From: Struthidea cinerea
Lineage: Eukaryota; Chordata; Aves; Passeriformes; Corcoracidae
Length of the DNA stretch: 64,000 bases
Direction: 5' to 3'
Assembly (NCBI GenBank): GCA_013397865.1
Contig: VZTI01003778.1
Coordinates: 311,160-375,159, forward strand
Shown: in pieces, positions 38,301 to 50,095 of the stretch
Numbering within the stretch: position 1 is the stretch's first letter
Layout of the letters: each line of letters begins with the position of its first letter
Made by a program: the position numbers and the translations under genes
Notes under the pieces: generated by a model
What the model was told of the DNA's origin: nothing
Databases searched by the model: none
What the model saw: the letters and a program-made list of their open reading frames with translations, nothing else

Positions 38301-39571
38301 GTTCAGAGGGCTGGGAAGTGCTCCCACAATCCTCTTCTCAGCAGTTACCTTCAGGCAAAATGAAGGTGCATCTCAGCTTCACATTGTTCCGAGAAAACAC
38401 AAACCTGAGATTTTTACAAGCCGGTAGAGGATTGGAGTACCTTTCTTCTTAGGCACCTCTCTAAATGCAGCAGTGGGAGGAGGGCTTGAAATTTGGAAGG
38501 AGAGACTGGAAAAAAAAAAAGTTAATGTTTTTTTAATTAAGTCTTTGCTCTCCGTTTATTGCTCCCTGTACACAGAGTTTTTCTGCTCTTACCCTTAAAG
38601 AACCTTTCCTTAGCTCTCTTTGTGTATGCTTTTCAAGAATACACAGCAGAGGAAGAGCAGCCAAGGTGTGGGCATCACAGATGGGGCAAATGCCAAGATA
38701 TGTTCCTCTGGGAAAACATTCATTTGAGTAAAAGGCTCAGGTGATGAGGCTGATTGACTTCTTCCAAGCTGTTCCTTTAAGATCTCTCTGTTCTATGCCT
38801 CTTGCAGGACACAGTCCAACTGTCCCACTGGTTTTCCTTTGCAATTTATTTCTTTCACCAGTCTGTAGTGTGTCCAGTGCAGGCACTCAGTTGTTTCCTG
38901 CCCACCCAGAGCCAGCCACTCTGGCTGCATGTATGCTGTCTGAAAGTGTTATGTGCTACCAGGTCAGATGCTGAAACACCAGAGTTCAAGGTAACTCTTC
39001 ACTGGGGTCTCTGCTGGGTCCTTACCACCACCACGACACTGAGACAGGGTGCAGACAGGTTTTCCTGTACTGCGTCCACCTGCAAGGCTCTGCCTGCTCT
39101 GTCCCTCAGGACAAAGGCACACTTGTCAACTTATCTGTGACAGACACTCAACAAAAAGGCTTTTTGACCATCTCTTTTACATACTCTTGCCTGCTATGGC
39201 ACTCAGTTTTCGTCCTAAGCATCCTTCTTCTTTGCTGTGTAGCTTTAGAGACAAGGGGTTGCTCAGCTATTTGATAAATTTCAGCATTTGTTTTAAATCC
39301 ATTTCACTTAATGCCTAGGGTTTTTTTTCCTGAGATACTGGTTTTCAAGGGCATTTAGGCACTTGTCTGTGTTGCTGGTGGTTTATCTCTAACTTTTAGT
39401 GGAGCTAAAGTGACTGTGATTTGCTCTCCCTTCCTTCTGTCTCCACTGATCCCTTCTCAATTCTAATGCTTTTGCTTTCCTATGGAGAAGTGATAAATGG
39501 CCCAGAGTGGAGTTTGATGAGGTCAGATGTTACTGTCGACTGTAAATCCTTCCTGCTTGTTGGTTCAGCAG
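35376..39571. other. Unique non-coding sequence
   Basis: Nothing recognised apart from the G-rich tract at 37053. The part 38140-38420 contains a 'tttaattaagccaat' homeodomain-type word and few low-complexity bases, so it may be a conserved element, but no evidence beyond that is visible. Confidence 0.45.
37053..37088 (+). repeat. G-rich tract with G-quadruplex potential
   Basis: The order is GGG, TTT, GGGG, a 10-base T-rich spacer, G7, T, GGG. The G7 run can be split into two G-tracts, giving four tracts of three or more with one long spacer. Quadruplex formation is plausible but not certain. Neighbouring sequence is T/G-rich low complexity from about 37028. Confidence 0.5.
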
Positions 39572-39752
39572 CAGTCTCTGGCCTTGGACTTTTATGGGTC
39601 TCCCAGTGGAGGAGGGACAGGAGCAGTGTCACTGTCAGCACACCAGAATGATTTGCAGGAGGGTTGTATGGGAAAGCTTCATGCACCTGGAGAAACTCCC
39701 CCAAGCCCCAGGAAGAGAAAGAAATCTTCTAATCAGCAATTTGTTCCTTTAG
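39572..39752 (+). other. Candidate coding exon with tandem acceptor and NLS-like stretch
   Basis: The acceptor is 'cttgttggttcagcagcag', with three consecutive CAG triplets, so usage could shift by one codon (NAGNAG type). The frame is open from before the acceptor to 39910, 128 codons in all. Downstream of the acceptor it reads SLALDFYGSPSGGGTG and later ETPPSPRKRKKSSNQQ, which looks like a serine/proline-rich segment with a basic nuclear-localisation-like patch. The proposed donor 'tttag' then 'gtagag' at 39753 is mediocre; 'atacag' then 'gtgtat' at 39869 is an alternative. I do not recognise the protein, and no upstream or downstream partner exon is evident. Confidence 0.22.
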
Positions 39753-41925
39753 GTAGAGCTCTCCCGCTTATGCAGCACAGGTCTGCCTGCTCCTCGTGGG
39801 GCAAAAAGTCAAGCAGTGCCTCAGGATTAAATGATCTCTCACCACAGACAGCTGAGATACAGATACAGGTGTATGGAGATACTTGCTGGGATAACAACTG
39901 TAGCCGTGTCTGAATCAGCACTGTGTTTACTTTGGCTGACATCCAAGCACAAGCAAGGTGTGAATATGCTTTTTTCTTTTTTTTTTTGTACTAAATGTGA
40001 TAGCCCTATATATGCTGCAAGCAACAAAGTGTTTGGAGACTGTCAGCTTGTAAATCTAGAGTAGCTGGTGGCTACCTAAAGCTCTGTTCTCCCTACGTTT
40101 ACTCTGTCAGAACTGCTGAATGAAAAAGGCCTGGCACTGTGGGAATGGCAAAGGATGGCTACATGAGCTTACTCCCAAGTTCTTGTGCCCCTGCTGCACA
40201 TAAGAGATAGGAGGAAATTAATGGACACTTTAAAATGTAGCTTTACCTGTGTCCTGAAATGGCTCAGAGTCAGCCTGAAATCCTGCATGAATTAGAAGAG
40301 GCAAGTGTGTATGGCAAGGGAAAATGCTTCCCTAAAATTAGCATTGCCATTAGCTCAGCATAATCAGGGCCACTCATTCTCCTCAGATATTGCTACCATC
40401 AAATATGCCACAATTTTTAAATGTAGTTATACAACACTTGAACAGAAAATGAAGAACATCCATTAGTGGGTGGGGCAGAAATCTATTCTCTGTGCAAGTA
40501 TTTGTTTGTGATTAGGCAAAAGAGAAGATAATATGCCTTTAATGATTTTTTTTTTTAGTGATAAAAGTCAAGACAGACCGGATAAAGAACACTTGCTCAG
40601 AAACAGCTTTATTCTGAAATTAGCCAATTAAAGAGACCAAATATACAATACAACAATAAATGAGCTGTTCAAAATGCAGCATTGCTCTCCATTCCTCATC
40701 CATTTTAGCTTTGATTTTGGTAACACCTTTTGGGTAAGATTAAAACTCTTCTGACTTGCTTTCTGTTTTGGTTTGGGTTTTTTTTTTTATATCCTTAATA
40801 TTCAAAGAGGTGAATCATTAGAAGATTGACATAAAAAAATGATGTTTGTTTATTGGTTTGTTGCAAGGTGTTGACATCTTCTACCTTCTCTGTCTTGTCT
40901 CTTTAAACCTTCAGGATCATACAAAGGAACATGAATAGCAGAATTTGCCTCCAGAACTTTTCATTATTAATGATGCTCTATGACTAAATTGGAAATCTGC
41001 TACTGTACCCCAAGGGGGTGATTAATTTAGCAGACTAGGAGTTTTGATTAAAAGGGAATGAAATGTCTGACACATAGTCTATTTATCAGTTATTATGATA
41101 TTAAAACACTCTTATCATTGTGGGGCCTAAATTAAGGCTTCACAGCCTAAATGTCACTTCGTAGTGTTCTTTTAGATCTGTCTGTGTGGTATGAGTTTAT
41201 TATCAGTGGGTGCATGAGAATATAAGCATATGTAGTGGTCTTTGATAAGAACTAAGCAGTCTGGTAAGATCTCTGCTCTTTGCCCCTTCGTCATTTAAAG
41301 AGGAGACGAGAGAAGATTTTTCAGATGTGATCTGTACAAGCAACACATGCAGGACAAGATGAAATTATCCCTGATGTCCCTAGGGATTATGACACAAACT
41401 TGGTAAATCTGGACTAAGCCTAAGGGACACAGAAAAACATCTCACTAGTCTAAGGATCTAAGTCTAAACCAGCTCCTTCCAGAAACCACATGTGCTCTGA
41501 GATTATACATTCTCTGAGAGATGACATCCATGTCCTTAAATTAAAGGTCAGGGCAGAAATTGGCACTGATCTATCAAGAATGGTAATCAACAGTTGGTCC
41601 TAAGCGTGTCATTGAAATCATTTGCGGACAGGAGGCAAGAGGAGCAGATCATGTGTTTCTGTGTAGGTGCCCAAGAAATAGCTTCAAGAGACACCAGCCT
41701 TTGCAAGCCTCAGAGAGTGAGGAGGGAGGGCCAAGAAGCACTGTGAGACCAAGGAGGACAGTGTACATGAAAGGCAGTCGAGTACTGGTGGAGGAGTGGT
41801 GCTTTGTGTTCATGAAGGCTTGGAACCAAATCAGATCTAACTAGCTGTGTCAGCAACTCAGATATAAGTTTTAGGCCTCAATAGGAAAAATGCTACATTA
41901 GGAGTAAATTAGCCATTGATTTGAG

Positions 41926-41982
41926 AAAACAAACAAACAAACAAAAAACCCAAACCAACCAAACAACAACAAAAAAAAAAGC
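41926..41982. repeat. (AAAC)n / A-rich low-complexity tract
   Basis: Consecutive AAAC units ('aaacaaacaaacaaac') grade into 'ccaaaccaaccaaacaacaac' and a run of ten A bases. No retroposon body could be recognised on either side, so it is treated as a simple repeat. Confidence 0.85.
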
Positions 41983-44693
41983 AAAGAAGCTGAAATGGCT
42001 GAACAGCAGGTAAAACATACTAAAAGTAAGAAGGCGTTCTTCAAGTAGCTGGGCCCTGACAAAGGAGGAAAGTAGGCTCATAAACTCAGGCATTTCATAG
42101 GGGAAAATGCAATAAGAAAGGCCAGAAGAATTGGAGAAACTTACAGAAATCACAAAAACCTCCCTAACAAGTCCAGTGTCAGTGAAGCAAGAAGCTTGCT
42201 GGAGCCTGTAGGCTCAGTAAACAATAAATATGCAGAAAGAGTGTTCAGAAAAATTGTAAGTTTTGTGATTTTTGCTGTGGAAGAACGTGGAGACGTTCCC
42301 ACAGAAGAATTCCTCTCCTGTGCGATATCAGGGATGAAATAGGTCACGTGGTAACTATATCGTCCCCTAGCTTGAGTTCTGGTACCAGAGGATGAGGAGC
42401 AGTGTAACACAATTTTTTAAAACTGTTTCCTAAGAGAATCCTATAATAAATACCTTGATAGAAACTCAAGTAATAACAATAATAACAGAATGAATAGGAG
42501 CATCAATAAATATCATAGTGGTAAAAAGCCAGACAGGGTTTTGAGATTAAAAGTCATGATTTACTAATCAGTTGGGTAGCACTGGGGGAGTGAATGTGTG
42601 GGTAGGGCAGCACTCTTACCCTTTTCCTCAGGTTAGCCTGGGCACAGATCCAGGCATTGTGCTTGCTTTGATCTCCAAACTGTCCTGCAGTGCATTGATG
42701 TATCTCCCAATCTGAAAACAGGCACAGAAGTGAGTACCTTACTAAAAAAAAAAAGACCCAGAACTGTAAATAATCATCATTTGGAGCTGCCTGGAGATTG
42801 TGATGTGTTTTTAAGAGAACCAGGATGTGAAATAGAAGTGGGGTAACTACAGGGGATAAAACCAGATGTTAAAAGACATATTATCAGAGAAAACAGCACT
42901 TTGCAAACAATGCTTTTAAAGACATGAGGGATCAAGGGGAACGTGCCCTCTGAATTAGTGGCAGATACGGGAAAAGGAATTCTCTTCAGTCTCTGCTTTC
43001 AGGATTCATTCTTCCCCTAGCTGAAAACCAAAGGAGGTCTGTGGGAATAAGAGATCTTCAGCAGAGGTCTTGTTTGTAAAGAAAACAAGCAGGAAACTGG
43101 CAGAAGATAAACACTTCCTTAAAAAAGGGAATGTAAGCCAAACCCCAGAAAGCACCCAGCACAAAGGGGAAGGGCAGAACTTGCCTCCCCGCCGTCGGTG
43201 CAGGCTGGCTTGCTGCCCGCTGCTGGAGCTGCTGCAGGTGAGGATGTGTGAGAGGCAGCCTGGATGCTCTGCTCCCTCCCTCCCAGTCCCCCGGGGCCCC
43301 TGCAGCTGTTTGCGGCTGCATGAGAATAACGAGGACATTGCTCTGGATGTGACACCGCCTCAGCTGGGTCTTTAGAAAAGCTCTCTACAGCTATTCTCCA
43401 GAGTCCTGCAATAATCTGCAGCCTGAGTAGACAGTGCTGGTGGGCTCAGCATTTTCCTCTCTTTTATTTGTCTGTTGAGGGAAAATACTGCCGCTACCTC
43501 TGTGGTTCCTTTTAAAATGATGGAAAGCTGTAACACATTGAAACAAGGGGCCAACATTCCCTGTCAGGATAAGGGTGAGGGCAAGCATGCAGACAGCAGG
43601 TAGCTTTACATCACCTAGTCCTGCGTAGTTATACCAAACCCACATTACAGTCACTGGACTGCGCCCTGCGGAGGATTCCTCGTGGGAGTATTACCAGCTC
43701 AGCAGCCAGATCATCGGACAGTATGCTCTCCCACTCCTGCTGGGACAGTTTAAATACTCTGTGACTGCTGCTGCCATCCCTGCCCCTCTGCTGGGGTTTG
43801 CGTTGAGGGACTTGGTTGGTGATGTGTCAGCTACTGGACTTGCAGCCTTAATGGTAACTTAAACCACCAGGGATTGTGATGTCGAGTCTCTGACTGCAGG
43901 AGACCAGGCCTTTTTCCCTATGCATAGCACGGAAATTCCTAAGTGAGAATCTTCGGTCTGTAGCCTCCTGGGAATCTGATCAGAGGATTGGGATGGTCCC
44001 ATTTGTTGATAAAATTCATGCAATTTGTCTTGTACACTGGGTTTCCATTATTTTCAGTGGGATTTTGCACAGAAACCTGAGGCAGTGTGTGAGTGAGGCA
44101 GAAAAGTGCTCAACCTGATGGAAGCCTGGGGTTAACCAACACATGGAAATAGAAGGAGTTTCTGCATTTCTGTGAGAACACTGATTTTATGTGATCTTTT
44201 TCAATATCTTGAATTCATTGTTCTGGGTGTTGATTTAGTGACCTGGAGCTTTCCAAGGTGGAAATTGTTAGCGAGAAAAAACCTATCCATGAGTTAGTGA
44301 TAGAAATACCGCTAGCCTTTTATCTGCTTTCCTGCTTTGATTTCTCTAGAGCTTACCTGAGCTGTCTGTCATCCAAAGGACATTTTTATACCTGTGCCAA
44401 TAAGCAGTGGAGTGTTCATGAAGGGCACAGCACAGTGGCAGTCTGTGAGGGATGCGGTGAAAGGCTTTCATTTAACACCGCCGTACATGGCAAACCCAAT
44501 TTTCAGCTGTATGTATCAGCATGGCAAGTCTTCTTGTTCCCAGTCAGCATGCTACAGGGTAATTCAGAATACAGCTTATTGCAGGCTTTGGTTTCTCTTC
44601 CAAGATTCATTCCTTTTCATCCCTTTCTGTGCCAAGTATAATAAACAGAACAGAAGCTGAAGGCAGTTTGGCTGGGGAAACAACATTCAATAA

Positions 44694-44735
44694 TTAAAAA
44701 AAAAAAAAAACAACAACAACAACAACAAAAACCAA
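44694..44735. repeat. A15 run followed by (CAA)6
   Basis: Fifteen A bases (44696-44710) are followed by six CAA units (44711-44728). The context upstream ('attcaataatt') is unique sequence. Confidence 0.9.
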
Positions 44736-47227
44736 CCCTGCAGAAAACAGAACAAAAAGGCTGGTCAGTGAAAGAGGTAGAAAGACACCTTTGCTGACAG
44801 AGGAAGAGCGAAAGCAGAATAAGGAAAAGACACATCTGAGCTGTTTCTCCTGCCCTTCTCAACCAGCCTGAATGGAGACTGTGAATAAAAAAGTACAGAG
44901 ATCTCACTATTTCCTATCCAGGCAGGCTGTGCATTTTCAGTGCTCCCTTATCACTGTCAACCCATTGAAATCAGAATGGCTGAGAGCAGAGTGTCCCTGG
45001 ATAGCCCTTCTCCCGAGGAGTGAGGACACCAGCTAGGTAGGAGGTTAGAGTGCGAGGTGAATGCTCTGGTCTCAAGTGTCCTTATGAAAATGAATATTGG
45101 CATTTGGCCCTTGATACCTTAAGCAGGCTGGAGAGAGTTCTAGAGAGCTGGAGCATGTTGGGGGGAAATGCGAAAAAAGAGCAAGACAATGAAAGAAAGG
45201 CACACTGGTTCTGCTATCTTTGTGTGCTTAAATCTTTTGAGTACACAGAAATGCAGATATATGAGCTCTTAAAATGCTGCACTTCTATCAGCTCCTTCCC
45301 TAGAACTGAGTGTGAAGAATCTCATAACTGCCAGGCACTCCTTTTGACATGGGGAGGATCATCACTGGGATTGAATCCAAACGCTAACTATTACAGATGA
45401 GCATTGCTGTAGTAACAAATTATCCTGCATCTTCTTACAGTGATATTCTTGTCCATGCTTTTCTGGGCATTCTGAAACAAGAGAATGACATAGATGAACT
45501 GTGGAGCTGATGAACTTTAGCGATTCCGGTGTTTCCACATTTTATCTGGACTGCTGTGGTTTGGTACTATTCCATGGAAAGGGTTGAATAGTATTTGGTG
45601 CCTGGCTAGGGACCTGGCCCTGCTTCCTAATATCTATTGGCAGTTTCCTGTGGGAACCTGGACTGTGCAGTGGAATCACTCAGACACAGAGTGCTGAAGG
45701 TTCCTGCTAGGCCAGTCGGTTGTGATAATCTGCTGCCTGCGACCTCATTAAAACAGCCTGACTGGGGCTGCTAATCACATAAATAAAGAATTAAATCATA
45801 GCATTAACCTTCTACAGGGAAACCTGCCCTGGCAACACTGACAGAATTAGATCTATTAATTATTTAGAGGGTCATTTGATAGAAATGTATATAGATGGCA
45901 GCTTATGAGCACTTGAAGCAATAAGTTAACCATAAATTTTTGCTCTGATACGAATCTTTCCATATTTTCCTCTTAATGTCCTGAACTAAAAGCTACCTTG
46001 CTTTTTTTTCTACTAGGACAGTAACATCACATATCATTTATTGTGTGTATATCAATTAAAAATACTAAGCCCCAGCATCAAGGATTTTTGTGCTCCTTTT
46101 GGCTCTTGAGGCTCCTTCTTTGTTACAAATTCTTCCTGTTCAAACAGAGTTTCCATAGCTACATTCAGGGCCAATTCCACACTTGCTATAATGCTTGGAG
46201 CTTCTTTGGTGGCCAGGATGTTCAGAGGACCTGAGCACATTTCCTGGCCACTACTGAACTAGAAGTCAATGTGCAAGAAATCTGTCTCGCCAGTGCTGAG
46301 GACTACCAGGATGCTTTCTGCAGTGGTCCTCTACTGTTACCCATGGAGGTATTCAATTCCATTAAGTGCCTAGCAGATTTTCCCTTCTTTCTCTGAATTT
46401 CTTGGAAAAAAATGCTCTTGAATCAGATGGGATGATGAGTTCATTGTTTTACTGATTCTACTGGGCTTGCAGGAATGACAATGGTACTAGATAGGCTTGT
46501 TTGCTGACCAGAATTTGAATGCGTGTTTGCAGATAGCACACAAAAGGCTTGGGCATGTGGAGTGGAGGAGGGTGGGGAGACTGGAGGGAAATCTGTCATT
46601 ATTTATGGAAATATCCAGTATTCATGGAGCCATCTGCTGTGAGTGATTCAAGTCTGAGAAGTGTCATAAAATGAGAAAGCATAATGTAGAAAGAAAAAAA
46701 AACCAACCTGAAAAAAACCTTTAAATTTGTATCACTCAGAAACCTGAAGCAGGGAATATATAACCTCAGAATCTCTCTTTCTAAAGATGCTTTGTAAATT
46801 TTCCTGCCAGATTGAGAGATAAAGATAGATGATATTTCTCAGGTTCCTTTCCTCACCCTTCTTGGAACAATTAATTCCATTTGTTCATTTCCAGCCCTTT
46901 AATTATTGATCACATCGTTTCCTTTTTTTCTTTCTCACTGTTCCGGGCTACAAGGCAAGGGATGGAGTTTAAAAAAAAGGTGTTTAGGAGACTGCTTAGA
47001 CCTTGAAGCATCGAGAAGATCTTTATCATAGCCACAGTTTTCTCTCTGATGGTGAAGCCCCACTTTTGTTGTCAGAATTTTATCAATAGTAAGAAATTTT
47101 ATTAAGCGTGGGACCTTTATAGCACTTCTCTGGAGAAAGTCTCAGGCTTCCCTGTACTGTGCTCTCTCAGTTCTGATCATTAATTTATTGATTTGCTCAC
47201 GATGTTCTGTAAAAAGTGAATATAAAC

Positions 47228-47345
47228 AAATAGTGGAGAAACTGGGGCAAAAAAGAGGAAATTATTTGCACGGCCACACTGAAGGCTTCTGAGAAAATAA
47301 GGAATAGACTGTATCTTCCTCAGTCATTTACCTGAGAGACCTGGT
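47228..47345 (-). mobile_element. MIR-like CORE-SINE relic, reverse orientation
   Basis: On the + strand the order is 'gtggagaaactggggcaaaa', 'agaggaaattatttgcacgg', 'ccacactgaaggcttctgag', then 'ggaatagactgtatcttcct' and 'cagtc'. This parallels the reversed MIR consensus: a 'gaaactgaggca' block, a 'gacttgccca' block, a 'cacacagga' block, and a 'ggaatagaacccaggtctcc' block from the tRNA-related head. Four anchors in order make chance unlikely. The element is strongly diverged and inert. Confidence 0.7.
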
Positions 47346-48691
47346 CCAAGTCCTTGCCTTGGGAGCAGTTGGGAATCCCTCTGAAATGTTTTTCATCTTT
47401 CCTGCTTCCATGCATTTTGGTTACAGTTAGAGTGGCACATCATGTTGCCAGCAGATGCTGTTGTGTGGCTGGGTGTGATTGTTTGCCACATCTCTTTTCA
47501 TCTCTACCACTTTACTCTCTGTCTACTCATCACCCTGTGCGGCAAAAAAAGCTGACTTACCAGAACAACGACATGTTAGAACAGAAATTTATTTTCAGCC
47601 TTATTTCCTCTCCTGTAGTGTCACAGTCCAGGACTACGAATTTAAAAATCTCCTTACTATTGTGTTGGCTTTTTAAAATACTTTCTTACCTTTAATTTAC
47701 TCAGTCATTCATATTGGGCTGTCTTGACATCTGGCAATGTTCCGGTTTGCTGTGCAGGGCTGCCTTTCTTCTTCTACTATTCCAACTTCATGCCTTAAAA
47801 ATTGCATCTCCATCCCAGCAAGGCACATAAGGATGTGCTGAAGCATCACAGATTTCTACTGATGTGATTAAATATGCTCTGAGTGCTTTCTCGATGTCCC
47901 TTTATTTCTATTTGCATGAACACCTTTCTTCATGAGGAAGCCAACAGAGCAGTACCACAGATGCACATCCACTGCTTCCTTCTCAACACAGGGACTCCTG
48001 TTCTCTCTGGATGGGAGTTTTGTAATTTCCAGGGGCTAAGGCCCTATCAATGCAATACTAGATTATAATAATTGGGAAAAAAAAAGATAAGAAGGTACTT
48101 TCAGAGATCATACAGTGTCTTCTTGTTCTTCAAGGTGAGAACAGCTCTACCTTTTTCTTGTCCAATTGTGTTTGTCTAGCCTTGAAAAATGAGCCATAGT
48201 AGAAGCACAGAGATTATTTTCTGATGTTCAAAACATGTCTAATCTAAATCTCCTTCAGCCATGACTACGTAATCTGCTCACTGTGCATAGAGAGAACAGA
48301 CTCCGCTTTTCATTTCTGCCTTTTGCAACCTTGAAACTTGTTATTTGGTCAGCTCTACCATTTCTGCAAACCTTTTTCAGCTCTTGAGGAGCTTGTGTAG
48401 CATTACAGCCCATCTGTAACGCTCTTAAAGGCAGGTTTCACATCTTTGAAGAAAGATGCCTTAGCTCCTGGTTCAGGAGACAGCAGCTGTTGGGGTTTTT
48501 CCCCGGTATCTCCTTAGCTCTAGAAAAAACTCCTTCCTTTTTTGTGTATTTGCTACCCTTCAGCTGTGGGGTTTTTTTACCTATAATGGACAAAAAGTGT
48601 AGCAAGTGCACCTGGCTATGAATTACAAGGCTGTGGGATAGTCACTGTAAGTTTTTGGACAGGTCATTTGTTCTGTTCTTTAATTATACAG

Positions 48692-48789
48692 GGCTTGTTC
48701 CAGCCATGCTCATGCTGAGTAGCACCTCATTCATTCAGCAGCCCCTCAGTAATCAATATGTCTGCAGGGGAAGAAATACTGTGTACCAG
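48692..48789 (+). other. Candidate exon with strong splice signals, 98 bp
   Basis: A pyrimidine-rich tract ('tttgttctgttctttaatta') ends in 'tacag' directly before 48692. The segment ends 'taccag' followed by 'gtaagg' at 48790, a near-consensus 5' splice site. Of the three + frames only one is open: after two leading bases it reads 32 codons beginning LVPAMLM and ending RNTVYQ exactly at the splice junction. The other two frames hit stops within the segment. No domain is recognised. It may be an exon of an unidentified protein or lncRNA gene, or a decoy exon, which are frequent in long introns. Confidence 0.25.
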
Positions 48790-49959
48790 GTAAGGGAACT
48801 ATTGCTTCCCATCGCAGGCCACTCTTTCCTCTCAGCTCTATCAAAAGTTATGTTTAGGCCAGTAATGAAAAAGTGATTGCACAATGACATCTGTAAAGTA
48901 CACAATCATACTGTCTGCAGTGCACTGGAGAACGGTCCTTTGTTTGCTTGGGACACCAAACCCATTGCAAAATGCAGTATTTGCGCTAATCACCACAGTG
49001 ATTTCAATTTGCATTTAGCCATTGTGCTAACAGAGGCAGCTGGAAAAAGAAAAAAAAAAAATCAGCACAAATAAACACAGCCATAAGTACTGTCAGTTTT
49101 TAGCACCAGGAACTGCTGGAAGTAATGCTGGTGCCTCCAACCCAAGAAATCTTTTTAATGGGAAATGATATATATGAGGCCAAAAGAGGAACGCATTTTG
49201 TCTTGTTTGCTTAGACTCCAGAATATATCTCGGAGTCTCTGGATGTAATGATTGCTTAGGCAAGTCAAACACTGTATATCACCTGCTGAGCATCTGATTC
49301 ATTGACTGGGTGGATTGAAGCCAATTTAACCAGCTGGAGTCTGTAATACTGACTTCAATGGTGTGATACTGATCTATATCACACAGAGGATTTGGCCCAG
49401 AGACAAAGGGAGGTAGTGTTTCCTTTGGGTGACATCTTTCTGCAAGCCAAGGCGGACAGCATCTGCCTTGCACAGCCTGGTTGTCCTAGAAGTGGCGTGT
49501 ATTGCTCATGGGGTACCACAGAGTTTTATCATTCTGTGGCTCTTTCTTAGACAGGGGATGGCAATCAGGGACAACAGCCAATTTCTTCTGGTTCTATCCT
49601 TCTACTTCACAGCTGGTGCCATCTTACAGCAGTTCTGGGACCAATTCTCCGAGTGTACTGACTCCCTCTGTGCAGATTTCTGCAGGCATGTTTGCTGCTG
49701 TATAGCATTATTTTTGGGGAAGGGGAGGAGGCTTAACCTGGCTCTAGATTTCCCTTTTTCCCTTTCACCTTGCTGAGGAGACAGACTGGGCATAGGACCT
49801 CAGGTGCTCTGCAGAGAAGCCCAGCAGAACCAAGTATGACATGTAGGCATAAACAGCAGCAGAGGACACGCAAGGCAAGACCTTGCTCTGCGAGTGCTGT
49901 GACAGCCCTGGTGCTCAGTCTGTGGACACGAGAGTTATGACACTACAGTGCTGTTGCTC

Positions 49960-50095
49960 ATCTTTATTTTCTAGCTAAGTGACTTCATTTCACTAAATCT
50001 CTCCAGCTTTCCATATCTCCATAGCCATGAAACCAGGGGGACAAAAGGCTAAGCAGAATTTATTATTGTTCTTTATTATTATCATATCTTTTTGT
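49960..50095 (+). mobile_element. Possible MIR-like CORE-SINE relic
   Basis: The segment contains 'ctagctaagtgacttcattt' followed by 'cactaaatctctccagcttt' and 'ccatatctccat'. It ends in a TTATTATTGTT-type tail. The order resembles the MIR core ('ctagctgtgtgacc', 'cacttaacctctct', 'cagtttccccat') and its AT-rich 3' end. Individual matches are weaker than in the copies at 4043 and 47228, so part of the similarity may be chance. Confidence 0.48.

Larger units (their letters stand above)
39753..47227. other. Unique non-coding sequence with simple repeats
   Basis: Contains the A-rich tracts at 41926 and 44694. A moderately GC-rich part at 43180-43350 is open in up to four frames on both strands because it is stop-poor, and has a 5' splice-like 'gcag' plus 'gtgagg' at 43238 without a good acceptor partner. 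No gene is recognised. Confidence 0.45.

Noticed and set aside
43070..43375. 101-codon plus frame with donor-like 'gcag' plus 'gtgagg' as a gene
   Set aside because: Three minus-strand frames are open over the same bases, the acceptor side is poor, and no domain is recognised.
46285..46330. Another L3-like CR1 terminus (words 'gccagtgctgag' and 'ccaggatgctttctgcag')
   Set aside because: The order is only loosely similar to the family and there are no further anchors.
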